DNA from: an uncultured Clostridium sp.
GTDB lineage: Bacteria; Bacillota; Clostridia; Clostridiales; Clostridiaceae
DNA length: 64,000 nucleotides
Assembly (NCBI GenBank): GCA_937927335.1
Contig: CALBDU010000083.1
Location: 1-64,000, forward strand
Reading direction: 5' to 3'
The notes below the pieces were generated by a model, which ran no database searches, was not told the DNA's origin, and was given only the letters and a program-made list of their open reading frames with translations. The position numbers were made by a program, and so were the translations under genes. Positions 17,261 to 24,974 of the stretch are shown one piece after another. Numbering within the stretch: position 1 is the stretch's first letter; each line of letters begins with the position of its first letter.

Positions 17261-17515
17261 GTGAGAATATATGTCAGGACTCCAGATGGAAAAAGATTCT
17301 GGCTTCCTGTTCCATATTGGGCTCTAAAGCTGGGCACTGGAAGAATTGTGGAAGATATTATCAGAAAAAGTGTACCCCTGGAGCAAAGGGTTTATATTGA
17401 TTGCGTGGATTTTTCAAAACTGCATTTGTGTATAGATGTATTAAAGCAGTACAGAGGATTAGAAATTGTTGACATAAAAGCCAAGGATGGAACCTTGGTT
17501 AATATAAGGCTTTAA
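17261..17515 (+). CDS. small protein of unknown function in the DUF2089 unit
   Basis: An 84-residue protein starting at GTG 17261, two bases after the previous stop, with no strong ribosome site, so translation is probably coupled. It begins MRIYVRTPDGKRFWLPVPYWALKLG and ends in a beta-strand-like part (EIVDIKAKDGTLVNIRL). It has no membrane segment or signal peptide. The N-terminal wording resembles the beta part of YvlB-like proteins, so the unit may be a split version of such a protein. Function unknown. Confidence 0.75.
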   Translation: MRIYVRTPDGKRFWLPVPYWALKLGTGRIVEDIIRKSVPLEQRVYIDCVDFSKLHLCIDVLKQYRGLEIVDIKAKDGTLVNIRL

Positions 17516-17545
17516 TTGACATACATAAGAAGATGATGGTAAAAT
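17516..17545 (+). promoter_or_regulatory. promoter of the first YitT gene
   Basis: TTGACA (17516-17521), an 18-base spacer and TAAAAT (17540-17545). It overlaps the end of the upstream gene by only a few bases. Confidence 0.7.
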
Positions 17546-17551
17546 ATAGGT

Positions 17552-17644
17552 AACATCAGTTAAAAGACGTTCACACGAAGAAATGTGTGTAATGAGAGCA
17601 TATTAATCAGGTATTTTTTTACTTGTTTAATAGGCTCTTTTTTT
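17552..17644 (+). promoter_or_regulatory. attenuator leader of the first YitT gene, class unknown
   Basis: About 90 bases between promoter and ribosome site. A CACAC/GTGTG hairpin (17572-17590 region) is followed by a long terminator. Its arms start AGAGC (17595) and end GCTCT (17638), with TATTAA/TTAATA and CAGGTA/TACTTG pairs inside, and TTTTTTT follows. The gene would be read only when this terminator is prevented. The leader shares CAGTTAAAAG and TATTAATCAG at nearly the same spacing with the thrC leader. Confidence 0.6.
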
Positions 17645-17658
17645 ATAAGGAGGTTACT

Positions 17659-18507
17659 ATGAAACAGAATTTAAAAAGCTATCTTTTAATTTTAACGGGA
17701 GGATTTTTAGTTGCCGCAGGAACCTATTTTTTCCTTGCACCCAGTCACCTTGCCCCTGGAGGAGTAAGTGGAGCTGCTATAATAATTAATAGTTTATACC
17801 CAGGAATACCAATAGGGGCAGTTATGATGGCAGCCGAATTGATCTTGTTTATTATAGGCGCAATAATAATCGGACCTGTTTTTGGAGGCAGGACAGTGTT
17901 TTGCAGCTTTTCCATATCCGGCATGGTTTTAATACTGGAGAAAACCTTCCCCGGCTTTAGTCCTTTGGGAAATGAAGTTCTGGTGCAGCTTATTTTCGGA
18001 ATATTGATATGTGCAGCAGGTATGGGGATTGTGTTCAATGAAAATGCCTCTACCGGTGGAACTGATATTATTGCAAAAATTATAAATAAATACTTCAATA
18101 TCAGCATAGGAAAATCCTTGCTTGCTTCAGATATTGCAATAGCCACGGCTTCCATGGCGGTATTTGGCTCCGACCGTGGATTATATTCTGTTCTTGGAGT
18201 AATAATGTCCTCCATTATAATTGATAAAGTAATTGAGGGCATGAACACCTATAAACAAGTAGCCATAATCAGTTGTGAAACCGGGTCTATACAAGAGTTT
18301 ATTGTGAATGAGCTGGATAGGAGTGCAACAATATATTATGCAAAGGGAGCTTATCATGGTGCAGAACAGGAAGTAATAACTACAGTGGTAGATAGCAGAC
18401 AATTCAATAAGCTGAAAAAATATGTACAGGGCATTGATAATAGGGCGTTTATAACAGTTAATGAAGTTAAAGAGGTGCTAGGTGAAGGTTTTGCACAGCT
18501 AACTTGA
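17659..18507 (+). CDS. YitT family membrane protein
   Basis: A 282-residue protein. ATG 17659 follows AAGGAGG; an upstream in-frame TTG at 17623 lies inside the terminator and is rejected. The first 200 residues hold five or six hydrophobic helices with the family motifs APGGVSGAAIIIN and ENASTGGTDIIAKI. The last 80 residues form the DUF2179 domain (IYYAKGAYHGAEQEVITTVV, ending LGEGF). YitT proteins are putative transporters of unknown substrate. A paralogue lies at 49219 without such a leader. Confidence 0.9.
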   Translation: MKQNLKSYLLILTGGFLVAAGTYFFLAPSHLAPGGVSGAAIIINSLYPGIPIGAVMMAAELILFIIGAIIIGPVFGGRTVFCSFSISGMVLILEKTFPGFSPLGNEVLVQLIFGILICAAGMGIVFNENASTGGTDIIAKIINKYFNISIGKSLLASDIAIATASMAVFGSDRGLYSVLGVIMSSIIIDKVIEGMNTYKQVAIISCETGSIQEFIVNELDRSATIYYAKGAYHGAEQEVITTVVDSRQFNKLKKYVQGIDNRAFITVNEVKEVLGEGFAQLT

Positions 18508-18516
18508 CTTATTAAG

Positions 18517-18546
18517 AAAAAAAGGCGAAACATCGCCTTTTTTTAA
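18517..18546 (+). terminator. terminator of the first YitT gene
   Basis: AAAAAAAGGCG (18517-18527) pairs with CGCCTTTTTTT (18534-18544) around a six-base loop. Confidence 0.9.
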
Positions 18547-18557
18547 TTAATTCCAAA

Positions 18558-18586
18558 TTGACATAAATAATATTATCAAATATAAT
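18558..18586 (+). promoter_or_regulatory. consensus promoter of the MarR / exporter operon
   Basis: TTGACA (18558-18563), a 17-base spacer and TATAAT (18581-18586), a perfect sigma-A promoter. Confidence 0.85.
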
Positions 18587-18602
18587 TAGTTAGGTTAACT
18601 AA
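18586..18602. promoter_or_regulatory. MarR operator overlapping the minus-10 and transcription start
   Basis: TTAGTTA (18586-18592) and TAACTAA (18596-18602) form a perfect inverted repeat with a three-base centre. It begins at the last base of the minus-10 box and covers the start point. This is the position expected for autorepression by the MarR protein encoded 20 bases downstream. Confidence 0.7.
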
Positions 18603-18622
18603 ATAAATGAAAGGAAATTAGA

Positions 18623-19081
18623 ATGATAAATAATAATGTAGATACAAATACTAAAAAGCTCATTGAAGCTTTCATGAATTTAAAAAGATGCCATTGGACA
18701 GGTGCTCCCCACGGAGATGTCAAGCATAGTGAGATGTTTGTTCTGTTCTATATAAAAAAACATAATGATTCCAGCGCTAATGGCGTAAAAATATCTGAAA
18801 TAAGCAGTCATATGAAGGTTTCTAATCCAACCACCACCCAGACAATAAACAGACTTGAAGAAAAGGGATATGTAGAACGTAAGCTGGATAAAGAAGACAG
18901 AAGAGCAGTACGGGTTATTTTAACACAAAAAGGTGAACAGGCAATTCTTGAAGCTAGTGAATCATTCGTAAAATTTTTTGAAGGTCTGGCAAATCACTTG
19001 GGAAATGAAAAAAGTCTTCTTTTAGCAGAGATAATAAATGAAGCAATAGAATATATAAATGAGAATAAGCTTAAGAAATAA
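18623..19081 (+). CDS. MarR family transcriptional regulator
   Basis: A 152-residue winged-helix regulator. The DNA-binding part is clear: ISEISSHMKVSNPTTTQTINRLEEKGYVERKLDKEDRRAV-like, about residues 52-92, with the wing DKEDRRAV. Flanking helices should form the dimer. It begins the operon of a heterodimeric ABC exporter and fusion proteins, and an inverted repeat over its own promoter is the likely operator. Release by a toxic ligand would switch on export. Confidence 0.94.
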   Translation: MINNNVDTNTKKLIEAFMNLKRCHWTGAPHGDVKHSEMFVLFYIKKHNDSSANGVKISEISSHMKVSNPTTTQTINRLEEKGYVERKLDKEDRRAVRVILTQKGEQAILEASESFVKFFEGLANHLGNEKSLLLAEIINEAIEYINENKLKK

Positions 19082-19115
19082 TTTGATTTCAATGCGTTAG
19101 AAGGGAGGCAGATAA

Positions 19116-20849
19116 ATGGTTAAGATTCTAAAATATATAACACCATATTTAGGTTTTGTAATTATGGCCGTAGCCCTGCTGTTTGTACAGGCTACCTGTG
19201 ACCTGGCGCTTCCGGATTATATGTCAAAGATAGTGAATAACGGAGTTATGTCCAGTAATAATGATTACATTATAAAAACTGGTGTGAAAATGATACTGGT
19301 TACCTTTTTAGGTACAGCTGCATCAATAGCTGTAGGTTACTTTGCAGCAGTTACTGCAGCCGGCGTATCCAGAGACCTTCGATCCCTTATTTTCAGTAAG
19401 GTCGAAAATTTCTCCAGTTCGGAGTTTGATAAGTTTTCTACGGCATCCTTAATAACAAGAACAACCAATGACATAACCCAGATCCAGACAGTGCTGGTTT
19501 TGGCAATAAGAATGCTTTTTTATGCTCCAATACTAGGTGTTGGAGGAATTATGAAGGCTTTGTCAAGCAGCAGGCATATGTCCTGGACCATAGGAGTTGC
19601 AGTTATCAGTTTAATTGGTATTATAATGCTGCTGTTTTCAATTGTAATGCCTAAGTTTAAAATTGTTCAAAAGTTAATAGACAGATTAAACCTGGTGGTA
19701 CGTGAAAATCTTGATGGAATGCTGGTTATAAGGGCATTCAATACCCAGGGATTTGAAGAAAACAGATTTGACAAGGCAAACAGGGATTTAACCAGCACAA
19801 ACTTGTTTATAAACCGAACCATGTCCGTAATGATGCCTTTTATGATGCTGGTAATGAACCTGGTAACTGTAGTTATCGTATGGGTAGGAGCAAATCAGGT
19901 ATCCTCCTTTAATATGAATATTGGAGATATGATGGCATATATGCAGTACGCCATGCAGATTATAATGGCATTCCTGTTTTTATCAATGATGTTCATTATG
20001 ATTCCAAGGGCTTCAGTTTCCGCAGACAGGGTTGCTGAAGTAATAAACACAGAGTTAACCATACTGGATCCTGAAAATCCGGTAAGCTTTGATGAAAGCT
20101 TTAAACCGGTTGTGGAATTTAAAAATGTTAATTTCTGCTACCCTGGAGGACAGGATAATGTGCTGCATAATATAAGCTTCACTGCAAAGGCTGGAGAGAC
20201 TACAGCAATAATAGGATCCACCGGTAGTGGAAAGTCCACCATAGTAAATCTCCTGATGAGATTTTATGATGTTACCTCAGGGCAGATTTTATTAGATGGC
20301 AAGGATATAAGGACCGTGACTAAAAATACCTTAAGAAACAAAATAGGCTATGTACCTCAAAAGAGCATCCTTTTTTCAGGAACTATAAAATCAAATTTGT
20401 CCTATGCTGACAAGAATACCACAGAAGAAAATCTGGAGCGTGCGGCTTCCATTGCCCAGGCAGTAGAGTTTATAAGTGCTAAGGAGGATGGCTATGATTC
20501 AACAATTTCCCAAGGCGGCACAAACGTTTCAGGAGGTCAGAAACAGAGACTTTCCATAGCCAGAGCCCTGGTGAAAAATGCACCTGTATATATTTTTGAT
20601 GACAGCTTCTCAGCACTGGATTTAAAAACAGATGGAAATTTGAGAGCCGCATTGAAAAGGGAAACTGGAAGCAGTACCATTCTTCTTGTGGCCCAGCGTA
20701 TAGGTACTATTATGAATGCGGAACAAATTATAGTACTGGATAATGGATTTATTGCCGGTATTGGAACCCATGACGAGCTTATGAAAAACTGTGAAGTATA
20801 TAAGGAAATAGCATATTCACAGTTGAGCGAGGAGGAACTGGCAAGATGA
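19116..20849 (+). CDS. ABC multidrug exporter half-transporter, non-catalytic subunit (LmrC/BmrC type)
   Basis: A 577-residue half-transporter: six transmembrane helices (about residues 1-310), then an ATPase domain. Walker A GSTGSGKST and signature VSGGQKQR are canonical, but the residue after Walker B is Asp, not Glu (VYIFDDSFSALD). That marks a degenerate ATP site, as in one subunit of heterodimers such as LmrCD, BmrCD and TM287/288. The stop codon overlaps the start of the partner gene (ATGA), so the two are translationally coupled. Confidence 0.94.
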   Translation: MVKILKYITPYLGFVIMAVALLFVQATCDLALPDYMSKIVNNGVMSSNNDYIIKTGVKMILVTFLGTAASIAVGYFAAVTAAGVSRDLRSLIFSKVENFSSSEFDKFSTASLITRTTNDITQIQTVLVLAIRMLFYAPILGVGGIMKALSSSRHMSWTIGVAVISLIGIIMLLFSIVMPKFKIVQKLIDRLNLVVRENLDGMLVIRAFNTQGFEENRFDKANRDLTSTNLFINRTMSVMMPFMMLVMNLVTVVIVWVGANQVSSFNMNIGDMMAYMQYAMQIIMAFLFLSMMFIMIPRASVSADRVAEVINTELTILDPENPVSFDESFKPVVEFKNVNFCYPGGQDNVLHNISFTAKAGETTAIIGSTGSGKSTIVNLLMRFYDVTSGQILLDGKDIRTVTKNTLRNKIGYVPQKSILFSGTIKSNLSYADKNTTEENLERAASIAQAVEFISAKEDGYDSTISQGGTNVSGGQKQRLSIARALVKNAPVYIFDDSFSALDLKTDGNLRAALKRETGSSTILLVAQRIGTIMNAEQIIVLDNGFIAGIGTHDELMKNCEVYKEIAYSQLSEEELAR

Positions 20850-22699
20850 GTGAGAAAAGAAATCAAGGCAGGCAAATGATGGGAGGCCCTATGAGGGGCG
20901 GTATGATGGGCAGCGGTGAGAAGGCAAAGAACTTTAACAAAACCATGCTTAAACTGGCTTCCTATATGCATGAATATAGGGTTTCTGTGATTATAGTTGT
21001 TTGCTTTGCCCTTTTGTCCACAGTATTTTCAATAGTTGGACCTAAGCTTTTGGGTAAGGCTATAACAAAGCTTACAGAAGGTTTAATAGCCTGGTATACT
21101 GGTACCGGACTCTTAACGGATTTTGTATATATTAAGAGAATTATAGTAATTTTAGTTTTCTTGTACCTTATATCAGCTGCATGTTCCTATATACAAAGCT
21201 ATATCATGTCCGGGGTTTCCATGGATGTAACCTATAAGCTCAGGGAAGATATATCAAAAAAAATGAACAAGCTTCCTTTAAATTATTATGATACAAGAAC
21301 CCACGGCGATGTGCTGTCAAGAATTACAAATGATGTGGATTTAATAAGCCAGACCCTGAATCAAAGCTTAACACAACTGATAACTTCTACTGCTACTGTA
21401 GTTGGTGTGCTGGTAATGATGCTTTCCATAAGCTGGATAATGACCATTGTAGCCTTACTGGTAATACCTTTATCCATGATGATCGTTATGGCTGTGGTAA
21501 AACGGTCCCAAAAGTTTTTCAAGGATCAGCAGAAGTCATTAGGAGAGCTTAACGGTCATATCGAAGAAATGTATGGAGGCCATAATATCGTTCAGGCCTT
21601 TAATGGTGAGAAAGAATCAATAGAAATATTTGAAAAGGTTAATGATGAATTATACAAGTCAGCATGGAAGTCACAATTCATATCAGGTATAATGCAGCCT
21701 ATAATGGTATTCGTAGGTAATATTGGATACGTGGTTGTAAGTATACTGGGTGGATATCTTGCAGTTAAAAAAATGGTTGAAATTGGAGATATCCAGGCTT
21801 TTATACAATATATGAGATCATTTACCCAGCCAATAGCACAGCTGGCAACAATATCAAACACACTTCAGTCCACGGCAGCTGCCGCTGAACGTGTATTTGA
21901 GTTTTTAGATGAAAAAGAAGAAACACCTGATGTGGAAGCTAATCTGCAAGACTATGAATTTCATGGCAGTGTAGCCTTTGAAAATGTAAGCTTTGGTTAT
22001 ACAGAGGAAAAAACAATAATTAATGATTTTTCCGCCAAGGTCAAGGCCGGCCAGAAGGTTGCTATTGTAGGTCCTACCGGAGCTGGAAAAACAACTATAG
22101 TAAAGCTGCTTATGAGATTTTACGATATTAATAAAGGAAAAATATTAATCGATGGCAAAAACATATTTGACTTCAGCAGAAGCGACCTTAGATCAATATT
22201 TGGAATGGTGCTGCAGGAAACCTGGCTGTACAATGCATCAATAATGGAAAATATCCGTTATGGTACCTTTGATGCTACTGATCAGCAGGTTATTGAGGCT
22301 GCTAAGGCCGCTCACTGTGATGAATTTATAAGAGCTCTGCCCGATGGGTATAACATGGTTTTAAATGAAGAAGCCAGCAATATTTCCCAGGGCCAGAAGC
22401 AGTTATTTACAATTGCCAGAGTAATTCTGGCCAACCCTAAAATTTTAATATTGGATGAAGCTACAAGCTCTGTGGACACAAGAACAGAAATTCTCATTCA
22501 AAAGGCCATGGACCACTTGATGGAGAACAGAACCAGTTTTGTTATTGCACACAGGCTGTCCACCATAAAGGATGCCGATTTGATATTGGTTATGAATCAG
22601 GGTGATATAATTGAACAGGGCAGCCACAAAGAGCTGCTGGCAGAAGGCGGATTTTATGCTAATTTGTATAACAGCCAGTTCACAGAAGGCGAAGAATAG
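20846..22699 (+). CDS. ABC multidrug exporter half-transporter, catalytic subunit (LmrD/BmrD type)
   Basis: A 617-residue partner of the preceding subunit. An N-terminal Met/Gly-rich tail (QMMGGPMRGGMMGSGEK) comes before six transmembrane helices. The ATPase domain has Walker A GPTGAGKTT, an unusual signature ISQGQKQL instead of LSGGQ, and a full catalytic Walker B ILILDEATSSVD with switch His in IAHRLS. Consensus Glu here and variant signature here, paired with the opposite in the other subunit, is the standard asymmetry of heterodimeric exporters. Substrate unknown, probably amphipathic drugs or lipids. Confidence 0.94.
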   Translation: MSEKRNQGRQMMGGPMRGGMMGSGEKAKNFNKTMLKLASYMHEYRVSVIIVVCFALLSTVFSIVGPKLLGKAITKLTEGLIAWYTGTGLLTDFVYIKRIIVILVFLYLISAACSYIQSYIMSGVSMDVTYKLREDISKKMNKLPLNYYDTRTHGDVLSRITNDVDLISQTLNQSLTQLITSTATVVGVLVMMLSISWIMTIVALLVIPLSMMIVMAVVKRSQKFFKDQQKSLGELNGHIEEMYGGHNIVQAFNGEKESIEIFEKVNDELYKSAWKSQFISGIMQPIMVFVGNIGYVVVSILGGYLAVKKMVEIGDIQAFIQYMRSFTQPIAQLATISNTLQSTAAAAERVFEFLDEKEETPDVEANLQDYEFHGSVAFENVSFGYTEEKTIINDFSAKVKAGQKVAIVGPTGAGKTTIVKLLMRFYDINKGKILIDGKNIFDFSRSDLRSIFGMVLQETWLYNASIMENIRYGTFDATDQQVIEAAKAAHCDEFIRALPDGYNMVLNEEASNISQGQKQLFTIARVILANPKILILDEATSSVDTRTEILIQKAMDHLMENRTSFVIAHRLSTIKDADLILVMNQGDIIEQGSHKELLAEGGFYANLYNSQFTEGEE

Positions 22700-22725
22700 A
22701 TATTTATCAAAGGGGAGATGTGGAA

Positions 22726-23361
22726 ATGATAAAGAAAAACCGGAATATAATTTTTGGTATTATCGGAGTAATCATATTAGTAGGTGTGGGAGTCTGGTAT
22801 TACCTCTATTGGCAGAGCCAAAATTATTTTAACACAGAAAATTCCAAGGTGGCTGCAGAACTATACAGTGTTGCAGCTGGTGCCAACGGAAAACTGGTAA
22901 AGCTTAATGTTACAGAGGGAAGTAGTGTAAAGAAAAATGAAGTAATAGCAAGAGTGGAAAATGGCCCTTATGTAAGGTCACCAATTGATGGACAGGTTGT
23001 ACAGTGCAGTGTGGTACAGGACCAGATGCTGGCACAAACCTCTATTGTTGCAGTAATTGCAGATACAGACAATGTCTATGTCAAGGCAAATGTTGAGGAA
23101 ACTGATATTACCAGGATTAAAGCTGGGCAGAGCGTATCTGTAAAACTGGATGCTTATCCAGGACAAAAGTTTAATGCTCATGTGGATGAGATTGAAAGTA
23201 TTACACAGAGCACTCTGTCGGGTAATGCCACAAGCTTTAGCACCAGTGGAACCTATACAAAGGTAACTCAGCTTATTCCTGTAAAAATTGTAATAGATGA
23301 TGCTGTGGACTTGACAGGGATAATAGGAACTAATGCCACAATATCAATTAAATTGAGATAG
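22726..23361 (+). CDS. short HlyD-type membrane-fusion protein
   Basis: A 211-residue adaptor with one N-terminal transmembrane helix (about residues 5-27). ATG 22726 is preferred over GTG 22720 because AGGGGAG then sits eight bases away. A lipoyl-like sandwich domain (GKLVKLNVTEGSSVKKNEVIARV ... VRSPIDGQVVQ-like) is uninterrupted: the alpha-helical hairpin seen in longer adaptors is absent. A beta-barrel domain follows (DNVYVKANVEETDI). Such short adaptors in monoderm bacteria probably assist an ABC exporter outside the membrane. It is 26 bases after the exporter genes. Confidence 0.87.
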   Translation: MIKKNRNIIFGIIGVIILVGVGVWYYLYWQSQNYFNTENSKVAAELYSVAAGANGKLVKLNVTEGSSVKKNEVIARVENGPYVRSPIDGQVVQCSVVQDQMLAQTSIVAVIADTDNVYVKANVEETDITRIKAGQSVSVKLDAYPGQKFNAHVDEIESITQSTLSGNATSFSTSGTYTKVTQLIPVKIVIDDAVDLTGIIGTNATISIKLR

Positions 23362-23381
23362 GTCTTAAAGGGGGAAAAACA

Positions 23382-24953
23382 GTGAAATTTGATAAGGATA
23401 AATTAAAACAGCTTTTTTCAAAAAAGCACTTTAAGCTTATTGCAGTTTTAGCTTTAGTACTTATTATGATAGGTGCAGGTGCAAAAACCTTCCTGTCATC
23501 GAAGAAAACAGTGAGCCAGAAAACTGTTACAGCTAAAAAAGGTGATTTAAGCTTAACTGTTTCGGGGTCTGGACAGGTTTCCAGCACCAATGAAAGCAAA
23601 TTAAATGCGGAAGTAAGTGCAAAGGTTAAAAATGTCTACTTTAAAGTTGGTGATACAGTGAAAGCAGGAGATGTAATCGTAGAACTGGATGACAAGGATG
23701 TTAAGACAAGTGTAGCAAACAGCATAAATGGTCTTGAGCAAAGTCAGGTTTCTGCGCAATCAAGCTATAGAAATTATAATGATTTAACCATAAGGGCTCC
23801 ATACAGCGGCCAGGTTGCCAAAATAAATATTAACCAGGGTGATAAGATATCGGCAGGTGGTACGGTATTAACCATAAGTGATACCTCAAAATTGAAGGTG
23901 CTATTATCCTATAACTCAAATGATGCATCAAAGATTTCTGTTGGACAATCTGCGGATGTATATCTCACATCCTTGATGGAGTCTATAAAGGGAGTGGTGA
24001 CATATATAAGCAACCAGCCTGCCACCACAGCTTCAGGGGGGCTCATATATACTGTTGAAATCCAGATGGACAATCCAGGTGCTGTTTCTGAAGGAACTAC
24101 AGTTAGTGCAGATGTGAGTACCGGTGCTGGAACAGTGACAAGCATCGGCACAGGTACCGTTGCTTATGTTAATAAACAGGCGGTAACCAGCACTACAGGC
24201 GGAACCATCCAGAATATTTCTGTTAAGGAAAACCAAAAGGTAACCAGTGGAGAGGTTCTTGTAACTATAAAAAATGATGATGTTGCAACAGCAAAGGATA
24301 TTGCCAGTCTTAAAATAGCGGCGTCTCAAAATCAGGTTGAAGCCAGCATGATACAAAGCAGCAAATATAAAATTGTTGCTCCTTATGATGGTACTATTAC
24401 AAAAATAAATTATGACCCCGGTGATTCAGTTAACTTGGGTTCAGAGATAGCAATCGTATCAAACCCAAACGCAATGCAGCTTGACATTAATGTAGATGAA
24501 CTTGATATAGGAAGCATTGCTATAGGAGAAAAGGCAAACATTACATTGGATGCAATTTCTGAAAGCTCTGAAGCACCAATGCAGGGAGAAGTTATAAAGG
24601 TTGGGCTAGCAGGAACTACCACAAACGGTGTAACAACATATCCTGTAACAATAAAGTTTGACGGAGATGTGTCAAAGCTCAAGAGTGGCATGAATGCTAG
24701 TGCTGATATACTGGTAAGCACTATGAAGGACGTAGTGTATTTGCCAGTGGAAGCGGTCACTAATTCCGGAGGCAAAAGCTATGTATGGATTAAGGACAGC
24801 TCAAAAGCTTCATCTAATCAGGGGTACTATACTAATGCAGTTAAAAAGGAAATTAAAACAGGAAATAAAACAAACAAGTATATTGCAATTGAAAGCGGTT
24901 TGAAAGAAGGCGAAGTTGTAATCATACCTCAAAAAGCAGCTTCTAATAACTAA
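23382..24953 (+). CDS. long membrane-fusion protein (efflux adaptor), copy 1
   Basis: A 523-residue adaptor starting at GTG 23382, 20 bases after the short adaptor. One transmembrane helix (about residues 18-36) is followed by two lipoyl-like half-motif sets (VKAGDVIVELDDKDV; LTIRAPYSGQVAKININQGD; later KYKIVAPYDGTITKINYDPGD) and beta-barrel segments, so it seems to hold two adaptor modules in series. It is homologous over its whole length to the adaptor at 29466. It has no MacB-type ATPase or permease of its own next to it and is instead followed by an SLH protein gene. Confidence 0.9.
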   Translation: MKFDKDKLKQLFSKKHFKLIAVLALVLIMIGAGAKTFLSSKKTVSQKTVTAKKGDLSLTVSGSGQVSSTNESKLNAEVSAKVKNVYFKVGDTVKAGDVIVELDDKDVKTSVANSINGLEQSQVSAQSSYRNYNDLTIRAPYSGQVAKININQGDKISAGGTVLTISDTSKLKVLLSYNSNDASKISVGQSADVYLTSLMESIKGVVTYISNQPATTASGGLIYTVEIQMDNPGAVSEGTTVSADVSTGAGTVTSIGTGTVAYVNKQAVTSTTGGTIQNISVKENQKVTSGEVLVTIKNDDVATAKDIASLKIAASQNQVEASMIQSSKYKIVAPYDGTITKINYDPGDSVNLGSEIAIVSNPNAMQLDINVDELDIGSIAIGEKANITLDAISESSEAPMQGEVIKVGLAGTTTNGVTTYPVTIKFDGDVSKLKSGMNASADILVSTMKDVVYLPVEAVTNSGGKSYVWIKDSSKASSNQGYYTNAVKKEIKTGNKTNKYIAIESGLKEGEVVIIPQKAASNN

Positions 24954-24974
24954 CTAAGGAAAGGGGATGAAAAG

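Noticed and set aside
17745..18248. Long antisense frame (167 codons) inside the first YitT gene
   Set aside because: It runs opposite to a well-supported YitT gene with family motifs and has no ribosome site or homology that I recognise; it is a codon-use shadow.
20537..20971. Antisense frame (144 codons) across the junction of the two ABC exporter genes
   Set aside because: It covers conserved Walker B and N-terminal regions of real genes and lacks start signals.
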